From Candidatus Buchananbacteria bacterium (lineage in GTDB: Bacteria > Patescibacteriota > Patescibacteriia > 2-01-FULL-39-33): a stretch of DNA of 54,732 bases. Of the stretch, positions 34,415 through 43,139 are shown one piece after another. The notes under the pieces are model-generated. The model was not told where the DNA came from. It worked only from the letters and a program-made list of their open reading frames with translations, and made no database searches. Position numbers and translations under genes: made by a program. Numbering within the stretch: position 1 is the first letter of the stretch; each line of letters opens with the position of its first letter. The stretch spans positions 1 to 54,732 of the forward strand of contig CAISTG010000053.1 in the NCBI GenBank assembly GCA_903888345.1, given 5' to 3'.

Positions 34415-34514
34415 TTATCTCTCCCTTGCGGGCCAGATTTAGCACCGTTCCGGTAAGTTCCCGGATGGTTGCTGGCGGGTCATAGGGCTGGTTCCCTCTC
34501 CGCACTCTTGATAA
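34415..34514 (-). promoter_or_regulatory. SAM-I (S-box) riboswitch aptamer
   Basis: The minus strand shows the S-box core: closing stem TTATC / GATAA, AAGAGTGCGGAGAGGGA, CCAGCCCTATGACCC, CCAGCAACC, and CGGTGCTAAATC. These are the most conserved SAM-I positions (kink-turn and SAM pocket). It sits directly before metK. Confidence 0.95.
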
Positions 34515-34536
34515 TAATATTAAGTTTTCTGATTTG

Positions 34537-34565
34537 ATTATATGTGATATTCAGAATAATAGCAA
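34537..34565 (-). promoter_or_regulatory. metK riboswitch promoter
   Basis: Minus-strand TTGCTA (34565-34560), 17-bp spacer, TATAAT (34542-34537). The predicted start is about 15 nt before the aptamer. Confidence 0.72.
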
Positions 34566-34647
34566 CGATATTTATTAATCTATACATATCTTGGACGAGA
34601 CGACATTAAATTTTCAAAACAATTAATATGTATTTTTCACAATTTTT

Positions 34648-34656
34648 TGATATAAT
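34648..34656 (+). promoter_or_regulatory. Extended -10 of the 34665 gene (leaderless)
   Basis: TGATATAAT, with the ATG at 34665 only 8 nt after the box. Confidence 0.55.
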
Positions 34657-34664
34657 GTATGCAT

Positions 34665-34898
34665 ATGAAATTAACAAATGACAGTTACGTAATCTCAATC
34701 GGTACAAAAAACTTTACCGAAAAATACTTTCGAGATAAAGATGGCTGGGTTAAAATTTCCGCCAAGGGTAATAAATTTCGGATGACGGCGGAACAGCTTC
34801 TCAATCATCTATTACCAGCAGTGTCTGGTATAAAGACGGGCTTGATATGGAGGGTCGATTATGTAAGCCCAAAAGAATCAAACACCTCAAAGAAGTAA
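34665..34898 (+). CDS. Small protein, unknown
   Basis: 77 residues from ATG 34665; an ATG two codons earlier lies too close to the -10 to be transcribed. Soluble, basic, mixed alpha/beta: SYVISIGTKNFTEKYFRDKDGWVKIS then TAEQLLNHLLPAVSG (key features only). The GWVKIS...TAEQLLNHLLP layout is like small CPR hypothetical proteins, but I cannot name a family. Probably leaderless. It runs into the tRNA-Gln hairpin region. Confidence 0.6.
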   Translation: MKLTNDSYVISIGTKNFTEKYFRDKDGWVKISAKGNKFRMTAEQLLNHLLPAVSGIKTGLIWRVDYVSPKESNTSKK

Positions 34899-35120
34899 GT
34901 TCAATACTCGGAGACAGGGGCTTCCGCACTCACCAGCCGACAGAAATCGGCTGGATCATTTGCCCTGGGACAGAGCCAATTCGCCGCGGCGAATTGGCGG
35001 CGTTCATCGGCGGTTTTTGTCTTCCGCCAAAAACCTTGCTTCACTTCTGTCCTGTTCGAGCCTCTGTCCCTTTTTCGAGTTAATATTAAAAGCACCCATA
35101 AAGGGTGCTTTTAATATTAA
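34899..35120. repeat. Hairpin-rich tRNA-Gln 3'-flanking element
   Basis: No gene. It holds a partial copy of the tRNA 3' end (CTCGGAGACAGGGGC, 34907-34921, 14 of 15 matching 35121-35135), hairpins at 34933-34954 and 34976-34997 (a perfect 22-bp palindrome) and near 35009-35036. A long inverted repeat (35054-35097 against 35103-35141) mirrors the tRNA 3' end itself. The AAAAGCACCC / GGGTGCTTTT core also works as the tRNA terminator. Confidence 0.65.
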
Positions 35121-35121
35121 C

Positions 35122-35191
35122 TCGGGGACAGGGGCTCGAACCCCGATTAATGGCTTCAAAGGCCACTGTCCTACCATTAGACGATCCCCGA
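35122..35191 (-). tRNA. tRNA-Gln (anticodon UUG)
   Basis: 70 nt, CCA not encoded. Acceptor TCGGGGA / TCCCCGA, D arm GTCT...GGAC with a short loop, anticodon arm GTGGC-CTTTGAA-GCCAT (anticodon TTG), variable TAAT, T arm CGGGG-TTCGAGC-CCCTG. All stems pair, with G-T pairs in the anticodon and T stems. Confidence 0.93.
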
Positions 35192-35371
35192 TTATTGGAT
35201 ATTTAATTTTCTAACATCAATCTTAAACTGCCACTAGCGTACGGGCATAGCCCTGTCCAGGGTTAGCAGAAATCTGCCACTGGCAGATTTCTGATCGCTC
35301 GACTTCGCCTGTTGGCTCATCTCGCTTCTAACCTGTCGCGGATGAACCGCGACCCGTTAGACGATCCCCGA
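35192..35371. repeat. Hairpin-rich element with partial tRNA-Gln 5' copy
   Basis: No gene. It ends with TTAGACGATCCCCGA (35357-35371), an exact 15-bp repeat of the tRNA 5' end (35177-35191). Between are several hairpins, including a perfect 13-bp stem at 35267-35293 and TCGCGG / CCGCGA near 35336-35352. Confidence 0.65.
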
Positions 35372-35401
35372 ACAAAATAGCGCTATTAACGCTATTGGTT
35401 C

Positions 35402-35533
35402 TTATTTCTTGTCCTTATTGTAAGGTCTCATGGTGATGATTGCTTCCATCTTCTTTTTTCTGGCGCTTTTCTGGTTTTCAATCTTTACCAATCGAGGTAC
35501 CTTGATTTTAGGATCTTTTCGTTTTTTAGGCAT
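35402..35533 (-). CDS. 43-residue lysine-rich basic protein
   Basis: Begins MPKKRKDPKIKVPRL, with 15 or so Lys/Arg in 43 residues and the C-terminus TMRPYNKDKK. Size and charge resemble small ribosome-associated or nucleic-acid-binding proteins, but I recognise no named ribosomal protein. An extended -10 (TGTTATAAT, 35576-35567 minus) lies about 35 nt upstream of the ATG, supporting a real gene. Confidence 0.65.
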   Translation of the reverse strand: MPKKRKDPKIKVPRLVKIENQKSARKKKMEAIITMRPYNKDKK

Positions 35534-35672
35534 ATTAAAAATATCTTAGTTCATTAATATGAAAGAATTATAACATAGAAAATTTATTTTGGCAAGAGGT
35601 CAAATTACCACTAAATAAGCCAAAATATAACAAATAATTGCTTAAAATATCGAAATATAATAAGATATAGCC

Positions 35673-36269
35673 ATGTATCCTTCACCAATCCAAAACTTAG
35701 TTGAACAATTGGCGCGCTTCCCTTCTATTGGTCATAAAACAGCGGAACGCATGGTTTTTTATTTGCTTAAATCCCGACCAGAAAATTTAGACACTTTAGC
35801 GCGTAGCATTATCGAACTCAAAAACAGCGTTACCAAATGCAACAGCTGCCATGATTTTTCGACTTCCAATCCCTGCCCGATTTGCGCCGATCCGCGCCGC
35901 AATAAAAAGTTAATTTGCTTGGTCAACAAATCGCAAGACATTAACTCGCTCGAAAAAACACAGATCTTTACTGGTGTCTATTTTGTCTTAAGTGGCCAGA
36001 TTAATCCGCTTGATGGTTCAATTAATAGTGAGTTAATTAATCAACTGCAAGATAAAATTCGAACTAACAATTGTGAAGAAATTATTCTAGCACTTAACCC
36101 AGATTTAGAAGGTGAAACTTTGATCCTCTACTTAAAGCGTTTATTGAAACAATTTCCCAATCTTAAACTTAGTCGTCTAGCCCGTGGCCTACCAATGGGC
36201 GCTGACTTAGAATACGCCGATGAGGTTACTTTAGAAAATGCCTTAAGTGGCCGCCAAAACATCAACTAA
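35673..36269 (+). CDS. recR: Recombination protein RecR
   Basis: 198 residues, full length. Helix-hairpin-helix LARFPSIGHKTAERM (about 13-27), zinc finger CNSC...CPIC (about 56-72), Toprim region VNKSQDIN to ALNPDLEGETL, and C-terminal LARGLPMGADLEYAD. It loads RecA at gaps with RecO/RecF. TATAAT at 35656-35661 lies 11 nt before the ATG, so the leader is only a few nucleotides. dnaX is not upstream. Confidence 0.95.
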   Translation: MYPSPIQNLVEQLARFPSIGHKTAERMVFYLLKSRPENLDTLARSIIELKNSVTKCNSCHDFSTSNPCPICADPRRNKKLICLVNKSQDINSLEKTQIFTGVYFVLSGQINPLDGSINSELINQLQDKIRTNNCEEIILALNPDLEGETLILYLKRLLKQFPNLKLSRLARGLPMGADLEYADEVTLENALSGRQNIN

Positions 36270-36299
36270 AAAAGCTCTGATACTTTCAGAGCTTTTATA
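36270..36299 (+). terminator. recR terminator, bidirectional
   Basis: Perfect 11-bp stem AAAAGCTCTGA / TCAGAGCTTTT (36270-36296) between converging recR and the pseudouridine synthase gene. Confidence 0.88.
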
Positions 36300-36300
36300 T

Positions 36301-36981
36301 TTAGATAACGTCACTCGGCTTGATGTTTTTATATTCACCAACTTTAATATCACCTAATTTCAGTTTGCCAATGCGGACGCGCTTCAAGTCGTTAACGCTC
36401 AGTCCACGCGCTCCAGCCATGCGTCTAATTTGTCGGTTGATACCTTCTTTTAAAATCAAATTTGCCTGATTACCCCTGACACCAACAACTTTGACCGGCT
36501 GAATTCGTTGGCCGTCGATCATCATGCCCGACTCGAAAGATTTAATATCGGCCGTGCTTAATGGCTCGCCGAAGATAACTTGATATTCTTTGTCATGGCC
36601 AAATTTAGCGTGTGTCAGTTGATAAGTAAAATCTCCATCATTAGTCAAAATTAATAAGCCATGGGAATCCTTATCTAATCTTCCCACTGGATAGACACGC
36701 TGCTTGACTTTAACTAAATCTAACACTGAGTCGCCCTGCCAAGTGTGAGCGCTCGAAAGGTAGCCTAATGGTTTATTAAAAGCGAGATAGACCAGCTGTT
36801 CTTCTGGCGTAATCACCTCGCCATTAACCTCCACCTTGTCTTTAGCTTCATCAATAACCGTGCCTAGTTCATAGACATAGCGGCCATTGACCTTGACCTT
36901 ACCGTCAAAAATATAGTCGTCCGCTTTACGACGGGAGCAAACTCCAGCCTGAGCAATATATTTGTTCAATCTCATACTCAT
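36301..36981 (-). CDS. RsuA/RluB-family pseudouridine synthase
   Basis: 226 residues from ATG 36981, which overlaps the upstream glycosyltransferase stop (ATGA); a longer frame reaching back to 37083 lies inside that gene and is rejected. N-terminal S4 domain (MRLNKYIAQAGVCSRRKAD), catalytic motif GRLDKDSHGLLILTND with the active Asp, and C-terminal INRQIRRM. It isomerises uridine in rRNA (RluB) or 16S (RsuA); which one cannot be settled. Coupled to the glycosyltransferase with no functional link apparent. Confidence 0.88.
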   Translation of the reverse strand: MSMRLNKYIAQAGVCSRRKADDYIFDGKVKVNGRYVYELGTVIDEAKDKVEVNGEVITPEEQLVYLAFNKPLGYLSSAHTWQGDSVLDLVKVKQRVYPVGRLDKDSHGLLILTNDGDFTYQLTHAKFGHDKEYQVIFGEPLSTADIKSFESGMMIDGQRIQPVKVVGVRGNQANLILKEGINRQIRRMAGARGLSVNDLKRVRIGKLKLGDIKVGEYKNIKPSDVI

Positions 36982-37670
36982 ATCAAATGATGTTTTTTCT
37001 TTATGATTTCTTTGGCTTCTTGGTAGCGATCTTTGGCCTGAAGTTTCAACCAGGGCAAGCGATAGACAATCCCCGGTAGCCAACTACTCATCGTGCCGCC
37101 GGCGATTATTTTAAACAAGACTTCTTTCACAAAGGCTCCCCGACCACCCCGCTCCGCCAGCGTCAGAAATAAATCCCAATCCTGAAATTTTTTGAGAGTT
37201 TCATCAAAACCAGGAAAGACCTCGCGACGGATTAAGGCTGAAGTATGAATATAGGGCAGCTCCTTTAATTTTTCATAATCAAACGGCCACAACTTGAATT
37301 TCTTCCAACCAAACCGAAAGGCACAATAAGCGAAGGCTGCCTCAGTATCGGCTTTCAGGCCCAAATACAGCTTTTCCAGTGCCTGCGACTCTAATATGAT
37401 ATCGGCGTCTAAAAAGATCACCAGTTCGCCAGTAGAGACCTTAAAACCATAATTGCGTGCTGCTGGTGCACCGCGATTTTCTTGATGGAGTATGGTTAAT
37501 TTATTCTTACAACTGGTTAAAGCCAATAACAAGTTATCAGTCGAACCATCGTCGATAACTATCACTTCTAAATTGTCATAAGTCTGGTTAAAAACGCTCG
37601 CCAAGCAAGCCGAAATTTTATCAGCGCCATTATAGACTGGAATGATAACTGAGATTTTTTCTTTAAACAT
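36978..37670 (-). CDS. Family 2 glycosyltransferase
   Basis: 230 residues. ISVIIPVYNGADKISACL (6-23), VIVIDDGSTD, GAPAARNYGF and the metal site IFLDADIIL are all present, followed by ALIRREVFPGFDE and QDWDLFLTLAERG. A GT-A enzyme likely acting on cell-surface glycans. The third family 2 enzyme in the window, but away from the other two. A dispersed palindrome lies upstream. Confidence 0.87.
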   Translation of the reverse strand: MFKEKISVIIPVYNGADKISACLASVFNQTYDNLEVIVIDDGSTDNLLLALTSCKNKLTILHQENRGAPAARNYGFKVSTGELVIFLDADIILESQALEKLYLGLKADTEAAFAYCAFRFGWKKFKLWPFDYEKLKELPYIHTSALIRREVFPGFDETLKKFQDWDLFLTLAERGGRGAFVKEVLFKIIAGGTMSSWLPGIVYRLPWLKLQAKDRYQEAKEIIKKKHHLI

Positions 37671-37687
37671 AATATAAATTAGTACTA

Positions 37688-37721
37688 GATTCCCGTCCGC
37701 CGAGGCGGACAGGAATGACGG
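37688..37721. repeat. REP-like palindrome (GATTCCCG...GGAATGACG type)
   Basis: Stem CCGTCCGCC / GGCGGACAGG flanked by GATTCC and GGAATGACG. One of five sites of this type in the window. Confidence 0.7.
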
Positions 37722-37728
37722 TGAGTGA

Positions 37729-40700
37729 TTATTTTTTATCCCCCAAAATATTCTTCGCTTTTAAGTAAGCAATCGTGGCATAGGCCGCCTTTTTCTCAAC
37801 CTCGGTTAAATCATTTTGTACTAATTCGATGATCTTTTCCATTAGGTCGATGGCAGCATACTTATCTTCAGAAACACCAACGGCCTCAAATCGACTCAGG
37901 AAGCCCTGCATCATTTGCATCAGTTTATTGCCAGCCGGAACATTGTCTTTTTCTGGCTGATTAAGTATGCGCTTACGTTGTCGCTCTACCGCGCCGGTCA
38001 ACTCAACCATCGCCTCAAGACGTTGATAGGGATTAGCCAAATCCAGTTTTGCTATTGGCAGCGCGGACTTTTCGCTCCGGGCATACCAATAAAATTCAAA
38101 TAAGCGCTCAATAACCACTAACTGCGATTCTTTGACTTGATATTTCAGGATACTATTTAGAGTGCGCTCCAATTCGCCGTTAGACATTTTTCGTACTGTC
38201 TCCACATCGACGTGATTTAAGTTATCGATAATTTTTTGAATTTCTGCCAATTCTAAATTGGCCAACTTTTTTTCCTGACTTACTGCTTTAGACTCGCGCT
38301 GTGCAAGCGATGGCAGAGAAACCCCCTCGACGCCGTCAGGAGTACCATCAATACTGATGACTCGATTATGCCCCTCATTATCCGGCCACAACACGAAGGC
38401 CGTGGCATGCGCATTCTTCACACAAATCTTTTTATTGTCCGTTCTAAATCCGGTAATTACACCACTGGGAAAGCCAGCCCGCCGCAAAAATATCGCGGCC
38501 ACCTGAGCGAAATCAGCACAAACACCGGCAAAACGCTTGCCCTCGTACGCCGTCGAACCGGGATTTTTCTGCTTAAGTTCCTCGAGCCGCTGTTCCATAA
38601 TGTAAAGTTGCTCTTCGAGCGACTTGTCGTCTTTTAATGGACTGACTTCTTGATTATTGTTGTCATAATAGCCTAAATCGCGCACCAGGCGTTCAATTGA
38701 CATCACCTGCTCTTTCGGGCTCTTACCGGCGATAGCTGCTAATAACTCATGATCTAAATCATCAGGTAATCCTGCTAATTCGGTGGACATAAACCGCATA
38801 CCAATACCCTGCAATTGTTTTAAATAATATAGATATTCCGCTCCCGATAAATTTCGCATCGGCTCTGGCGCCTCAGAAACCGCCAAAGAATAGACGATTT
38901 TCTCCACGGCCTTCGGCTTATTAACAACCGCAGACTCGCCCAAGACATTAGTAACTACTTCTAAATCATACTCCTTGCCAGTCGCATCAAAGCCTTTAAC
39001 TCGTTCATTAATTATTTTAGCCTCCAGCGGCTTAGGTAAGGAAACTTGATTGATTTTTTTGACATTAGGAATCGTGGCCGTTGTCTCTCTAACTGGTTCT
39101 GATAGCCGAGTATCGACATTAAAACCGATCTGACCCCAATATTTATTCTCTGAACGATACTGGCCCAAAATATTGCTAACCACAATGCCTTCAATAGGAT
39201 CACGAAATTCCATAATCTCGCGTTCATCAGTTAACTGCTCCGCGCCACCACCCGCTAATTTACCTTCGAATCTCCGTTCGAGATAATTTTCTGGTTGTTG
39301 TTTACCTTGCTTAGTCTGTTTACCTTCCAGGCCAGCGTAACCAGGAAAACCGCGCCAGGACTCTTGTTGTCGAGCCGCAGCTATCTCGGGGAAGATTTTC
39401 AGGGCAATTTTTTCCGCAAAAACCTTAGTCAACGCACGACCGCGCTTAGCTGCCATCGTTTCTATAAATAGCTTCGGTTGCTTACCAATTAATTTTGATA
39501 AGACACGCGCCACCACTGGTGAACCGCTAACCATGTCTTGTAAACTTTTTTTCCGCGCCAGATTCGCCTCAATTTCACCCTTAACGCCGCCAAATTCCTG
39601 CTGAATCCCCTCAAGTGTGGGATGATGCAGTAGATTAAGTGTTCTCAATTGATTTTGTTCTTCTAACGTCAATTCTCTTTCATTATTTTCATTCTCTTTT
39701 AATTTCAACAACAGATATGTATATTCTGGATTAGCAAAGCTTTTAGCTAACGATCTACCGTCTTCATCCATAATTTCATCTCTTAGCTCCCAAGCGCGTG
39801 CACTATTTAACCCGGTACAATATTCTAATATTCGTCGCTTTACTTGGTTGCTCCTATCTAATTTCTGTGTTTTTCTAACTATTTCATCCCGCATCTGCCA
39901 GGCTCGATTATTATCCAATCCAGCTAAACTTTCAACAATGACATCTACCTCATCCATTTTAACAAACCCCATATCATCTATGAAACTATGACTGGTCATG
40001 TAACCATCCCGTAACCGCCAAGCCATGATACTATCTAAGCCAGCTAAACTTTCAAATATTTTACCCTTATCTATATCTACATTGCCCTCAAGTTTGTCCC
40101 TCATCTCCCAGGCACGCTCATTATCAAGACCTCTCAAGCTTACGAACTGAGATTCATATTCGACTTTATATTTACCGGCAAAAAAATCATCGCGCATCTT
40201 CCAGGCACGTTCAGAATTTAACCCCGCTAAACCTTTTACTAGCCGGTTTTTTAAAATATGTATCCTAAACTCTTTATGCTGATAATCGTCATTTTCCATT
40301 CTCTCTAATAACTGTGCCCGCATCTGCCAGGCCCGGTCACTGTCTAGACCGGATAAACTAATAACCAAGCCAGATTCGTGATCCCAATTATTAAATACTT
40401 CATCACGCATCCGCCATGCCTCCTCCGAATCTATTCCTGCCAAGCCCGCTAAGACCGAGTCCATAAATGGGCCTTTTTGTCGTAGTAAATCAGCACGCAA
40501 TTCGTGCGCACGTTTACTGTCGAAAACAGCCAAATTTGAAGCAACAAAATAATCATCGCTACCATTATTTCCATGACGACTTAATATTTTTTCCAAATAA
40601 TCTAGCGATTTATCTTCGAACTTTTCAAAATCAGATTCTTTTTTTTCTTGATCATCGCCTTCGATTTTCTTGATAAAGCGAGCTCTTAATTCCTCCATAT

Positions 40701-42996
40701 GTAATGGGCTCTGTACTTTTAGGCTCATTGCAATATCAATGTGTCTTTGGTCCTTTCCAATCAATTGAAGTTCACCATCTTCATAATACAGTTCAGAAAT
40801 ACTATTCAATCTAGTAAATTCGTCAGTAATAAAGTCACCAGTGTCATGATCCATTAAGATGTCGCTACCGTTTTTATCCATTCTTCTAATTTTCATTCCT
40901 CCCACCTGAAATCCACCTCTTATGCCTTCCCCCAAACTAATGAGCTTACCTTCAATTTGTTTTGATTTTTTCTTTTCAATTATTCCGCCTTCGATTTTTT
41001 TTATGAATCCTGCGCCCTGCCCTTGAAAGCTACTTTCAATTTCAATGCCTGAATACATTTGCAAATTATCAGAAATTCTTTTGCATTTGTAAAATACGTG
41101 GCCATTTTCATAAGTAATATCTTTGACATCATAAACTGCTGGAAATTCCTCTGTAACCTCATGAGAAGTGTCAGCATCAACAAATACACATTCATCACCA
41201 TTATTTATCTCCATTAGTCTAATCTTCATTCCACCAAGTTGCCAAGTATTATCACCTAAAAATTTACCATCTATTTCCATCGATTCTTTCTTTTCAACCT
41301 TCTTGCCTTCTAATTCTCTGGCTAGGTCATCATCAACTATAACAACAACACCTCTTTCAAGCTGCTGAATTTTCTCCTCTTTACTGCGATAGCCCAATAG
41401 CTTCAACTCTTTGCTTTCTTTGTTATACTGAACTTGGTTAATATGATAATAAGGACGCCAGTGCATTCCTCCAATAATCTTGCCGTCGACTTCAAAAAAC
41501 TGCTGTTCCGATTGTTTGTTGCCCCGCTGCGGAGTAACTTTCACTACTTTCACCCGCTTATTAGGAAAGTCAAAATATTCTTCATCTCTTTCCTGAGTTA
41601 ATCGGCTTTCACCTCCTTCAACCGAGATAATATTATCTTGCTTCTTTTTTTCTGCGTCCGTTAACCGTCTTATTTTATCGACATCCAAAGGCACCCGACG
41701 AGATTCTACCTGCCCATTTTTTTTAAGCTGACCAGTAATCGTTAAAATTCCACCTTCCCTAAAGATGCTAGTCAAAGAAGTAAATTCATCAAATTCCTCG
41801 CTGAGCATTTCAACTTTTTGATTAATTATTGACCAAATTTTTTGCCGTTCCTTTGTTTTATCTTCATCCTTCAATATGACAAATATTTTATCACCTATTC
41901 TATCAAAACTAAAACCAGACCCAATTGATTTATCTTTACCCTTAAACTCAGCTAATTCTAATGTCTTATCATCCCACGCATCTGACTCAGCTTTTTCTTC
42001 CTCTTCTTTATTCTCTAAGTCCACCACTTCATATCGATCAGCTTTCAATTCAACTTTCCGACCACTAGCTTCCAGCGACTTATTTAATTTCTTAGCTAAC
42101 CCGCGCTCCGCTTCTGCACCTTTAATGCCGGCAGTAACACTGGTATATAGCGCAGCATTCAAACGAGGCTCAATTTCTCCAAAGGGAATACTTAAACGTT
42201 CACACTCCGCTTCAATCACCTCTTTAACGGTAAAAAATTTAGAAGTGTCATTAGTAAAATAATTACCACCAAGATTTGCCGGTTCTCCGGCTAATTGATG
42301 AGCAGTTAAATATTTCTTCAAAATATCTTCAACCGTTGCAGCATAGTAGGCTGGCCGTATTAACTTTTCATATTGCCCCAGTGCCTCATCGGCTAGTTCT
42401 TCGGCAGATTTCAGTTGACGAATTTCACCCCGAAAACCCTTGACTCTTTCACCCAGAGGATATTCTCGCGGCTGGGTCTGTGGCGCAAACTCGCGCGTGA
42501 TTAACAGTGGCGCATAATAATCATTTACCTTACTTATAACTTTAGTCTTTGTCTGGGCGTCACGCGCCTGCTGGGCACGCTCAGCGAATTGATCCCACTC
42601 ACCTGTTTTTCGCGCTCTCAACAACTCATCATAACGACTAGCCATGATACTAAATATTGGCCGATTGAGCGGATTATTATCTATCGCGCGGCTAACCTTT
42701 TCTTCGGTAATAATATTAACCAATTCCGTAAAAACTTCAGGGTGTTTAATAGTAAAGCCAGCCGAGAGAACTGCCTCAGCTAATTCCACTCGCGAAAGTC
42801 CGGCTCGCTCCGCCAAAATCAACCCATCTTCAACTGAATGTTGTAAAACATTTTCAGTGCCAGCATAAACCTCAGACCGATTTTTTCCAGCCAAAACTGA
42901 CGCGAAAAGTACTTCGCGTTTTTGGCGGTCAATCGGAGGTTTGCGCTCAATTACCGACGGCGCATTTTGATCTTTATCGATCGCTTTTTCGGGCAC
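37729..42996 (-). CDS. Giant transglutaminase-like repeat protein
   Basis: 1755 residues, no signal peptide or TM. N-terminal 1-370 is helical and charged. About 370-760 holds at least four beta repeats (cores like DGKIIGG...VQYNKESKELKLLG and DITYENGHVFYKC). About 815-1080 has eight copies of a helical motif AGLDSxRAWxMRDE, spaced 25-45 residues. Near the C-terminus a transglutaminase-like core has Cys1493 (AGVCADFAQVAA), His1530 (NAHATAF) and Asp1550 (ISIDGTP), the expected triad. It could be a cytoplasmic protease or crosslinker with a long scaffold. Function unknown. It is monocistronic. Confidence 0.82.
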   Translation of the reverse strand: MPEKAIDKDQNAPSVIERKPPIDRQKREVLFASVLAGKNRSEVYAGTENVLQHSVEDGLILAERAGLSRVELAEAVLSAGFTIKHPEVFTELVNIITEEKVSRAIDNNPLNRPIFSIMASRYDELLRARKTGEWDQFAERAQQARDAQTKTKVISKVNDYYAPLLITREFAPQTQPREYPLGERVKGFRGEIRQLKSAEELADEALGQYEKLIRPAYYAATVEDILKKYLTAHQLAGEPANLGGNYFTNDTSKFFTVKEVIEAECERLSIPFGEIEPRLNAALYTSVTAGIKGAEAERGLAKKLNKSLEASGRKVELKADRYEVVDLENKEEEEKAESDAWDDKTLELAEFKGKDKSIGSGFSFDRIGDKIFVILKDEDKTKERQKIWSIINQKVEMLSEEFDEFTSLTSIFREGGILTITGQLKKNGQVESRRVPLDVDKIRRLTDAEKKKQDNIISVEGGESRLTQERDEEYFDFPNKRVKVVKVTPQRGNKQSEQQFFEVDGKIIGGMHWRPYYHINQVQYNKESKELKLLGYRSKEEKIQQLERGVVVIVDDDLARELEGKKVEKKESMEIDGKFLGDNTWQLGGMKIRLMEINNGDECVFVDADTSHEVTEEFPAVYDVKDITYENGHVFYKCKRISDNLQMYSGIEIESSFQGQGAGFIKKIEGGIIEKKKSKQIEGKLISLGEGIRGGFQVGGMKIRRMDKNGSDILMDHDTGDFITDEFTRLNSISELYYEDGELQLIGKDQRHIDIAMSLKVQSPLHMEELRARFIKKIEGDDQEKKESDFEKFEDKSLDYLEKILSRHGNNGSDDYFVASNLAVFDSKRAHELRADLLRQKGPFMDSVLAGLAGIDSEEAWRMRDEVFNNWDHESGLVISLSGLDSDRAWQMRAQLLERMENDDYQHKEFRIHILKNRLVKGLAGLNSERAWKMRDDFFAGKYKVEYESQFVSLRGLDNERAWEMRDKLEGNVDIDKGKIFESLAGLDSIMAWRLRDGYMTSHSFIDDMGFVKMDEVDVIVESLAGLDNNRAWQMRDEIVRKTQKLDRSNQVKRRILEYCTGLNSARAWELRDEIMDEDGRSLAKSFANPEYTYLLLKLKENENNERELTLEEQNQLRTLNLLHHPTLEGIQQEFGGVKGEIEANLARKKSLQDMVSGSPVVARVLSKLIGKQPKLFIETMAAKRGRALTKVFAEKIALKIFPEIAAARQQESWRGFPGYAGLEGKQTKQGKQQPENYLERRFEGKLAGGGAEQLTDEREIMEFRDPIEGIVVSNILGQYRSENKYWGQIGFNVDTRLSEPVRETTATIPNVKKINQVSLPKPLEAKIINERVKGFDATGKEYDLEVVTNVLGESAVVNKPKAVEKIVYSLAVSEAPEPMRNLSGAEYLYYLKQLQGIGMRFMSTELAGLPDDLDHELLAAIAGKSPKEQVMSIERLVRDLGYYDNNNQEVSPLKDDKSLEEQLYIMEQRLEELKQKNPGSTAYEGKRFAGVCADFAQVAAIFLRRAGFPSGVITGFRTDNKKICVKNAHATAFVLWPDNEGHNRVISIDGTPDGVEGVSLPSLAQRESKAVSQEKKLANLELAEIQKIIDNLNHVDVETVRKMSNGELERTLNSILKYQVKESQLVVIERLFEFYWYARSEKSALPIAKLDLANPYQRLEAMVELTGAVERQRKRILNQPEKDNVPAGNKLMQMMQGFLSRFEAVGVSEDKYAAIDLMEKIIELVQNDLTEVEKKAAYATIAYLKAKNILGDKK
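39760..40560 (-). repeat. Tandem coding repeats of the GLDSxRAWxMR motif
   Basis: Eight protein-level repeats inside the giant gene: variants FDSKRAHELR, GIDSEEAWRMR, GLDSDRAWQMR, GLNSERAWKMR, GLDNERAWEMR, GLDSIMAWRLR, GLDNNRAWQMR, GLNSARAWELR. Confidence 0.85.
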
Positions 42997-43052
42997 AAAT
43001 TATGTTAATATCTGCTTAGTAGACTGAATATATTTTAACAGAAAATTGCCAT

Positions 43053-43086
43053 AAAAACAAAACATCCGCCAGAGAGGCGGATGTTT
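43053..43086 (-). terminator. Terminator of the ribosomal operon
   Basis: Perfect 11-bp stem AAACATCCGCC / GGCGGATGTTT (43060-43086), then TTGTTTTT on the minus strand. Confidence 0.85.
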
Positions 43087-43107
43087 GATATAAGTGATGA
43101 TATGGGT

Positions 43108-43133
43108 GGATTCCCGCCTACGCGGGAATGACA
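43108..43133. repeat. REP-like palindrome
   Basis: GATTCCCGCCTACGCGGGAATGAC between rpsI and its terminator; same family as 37688-37721. Confidence 0.7.
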
Positions 43134-43139
43134 GAGAAA

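Noticed and set aside
34847-35083. 78-codon frame across the tRNA-Gln flank
   Set aside because: It runs through palindromes and tRNA remnants, has no ribosome site and no protein-like pattern.
39760-40560. Possible CRISPR-like periodic repeats
   Set aside because: The repeats are protein-level (GLDSxRAWxMR), uneven in spacing and diverged in DNA; no uniform direct repeats or cas genes are present.
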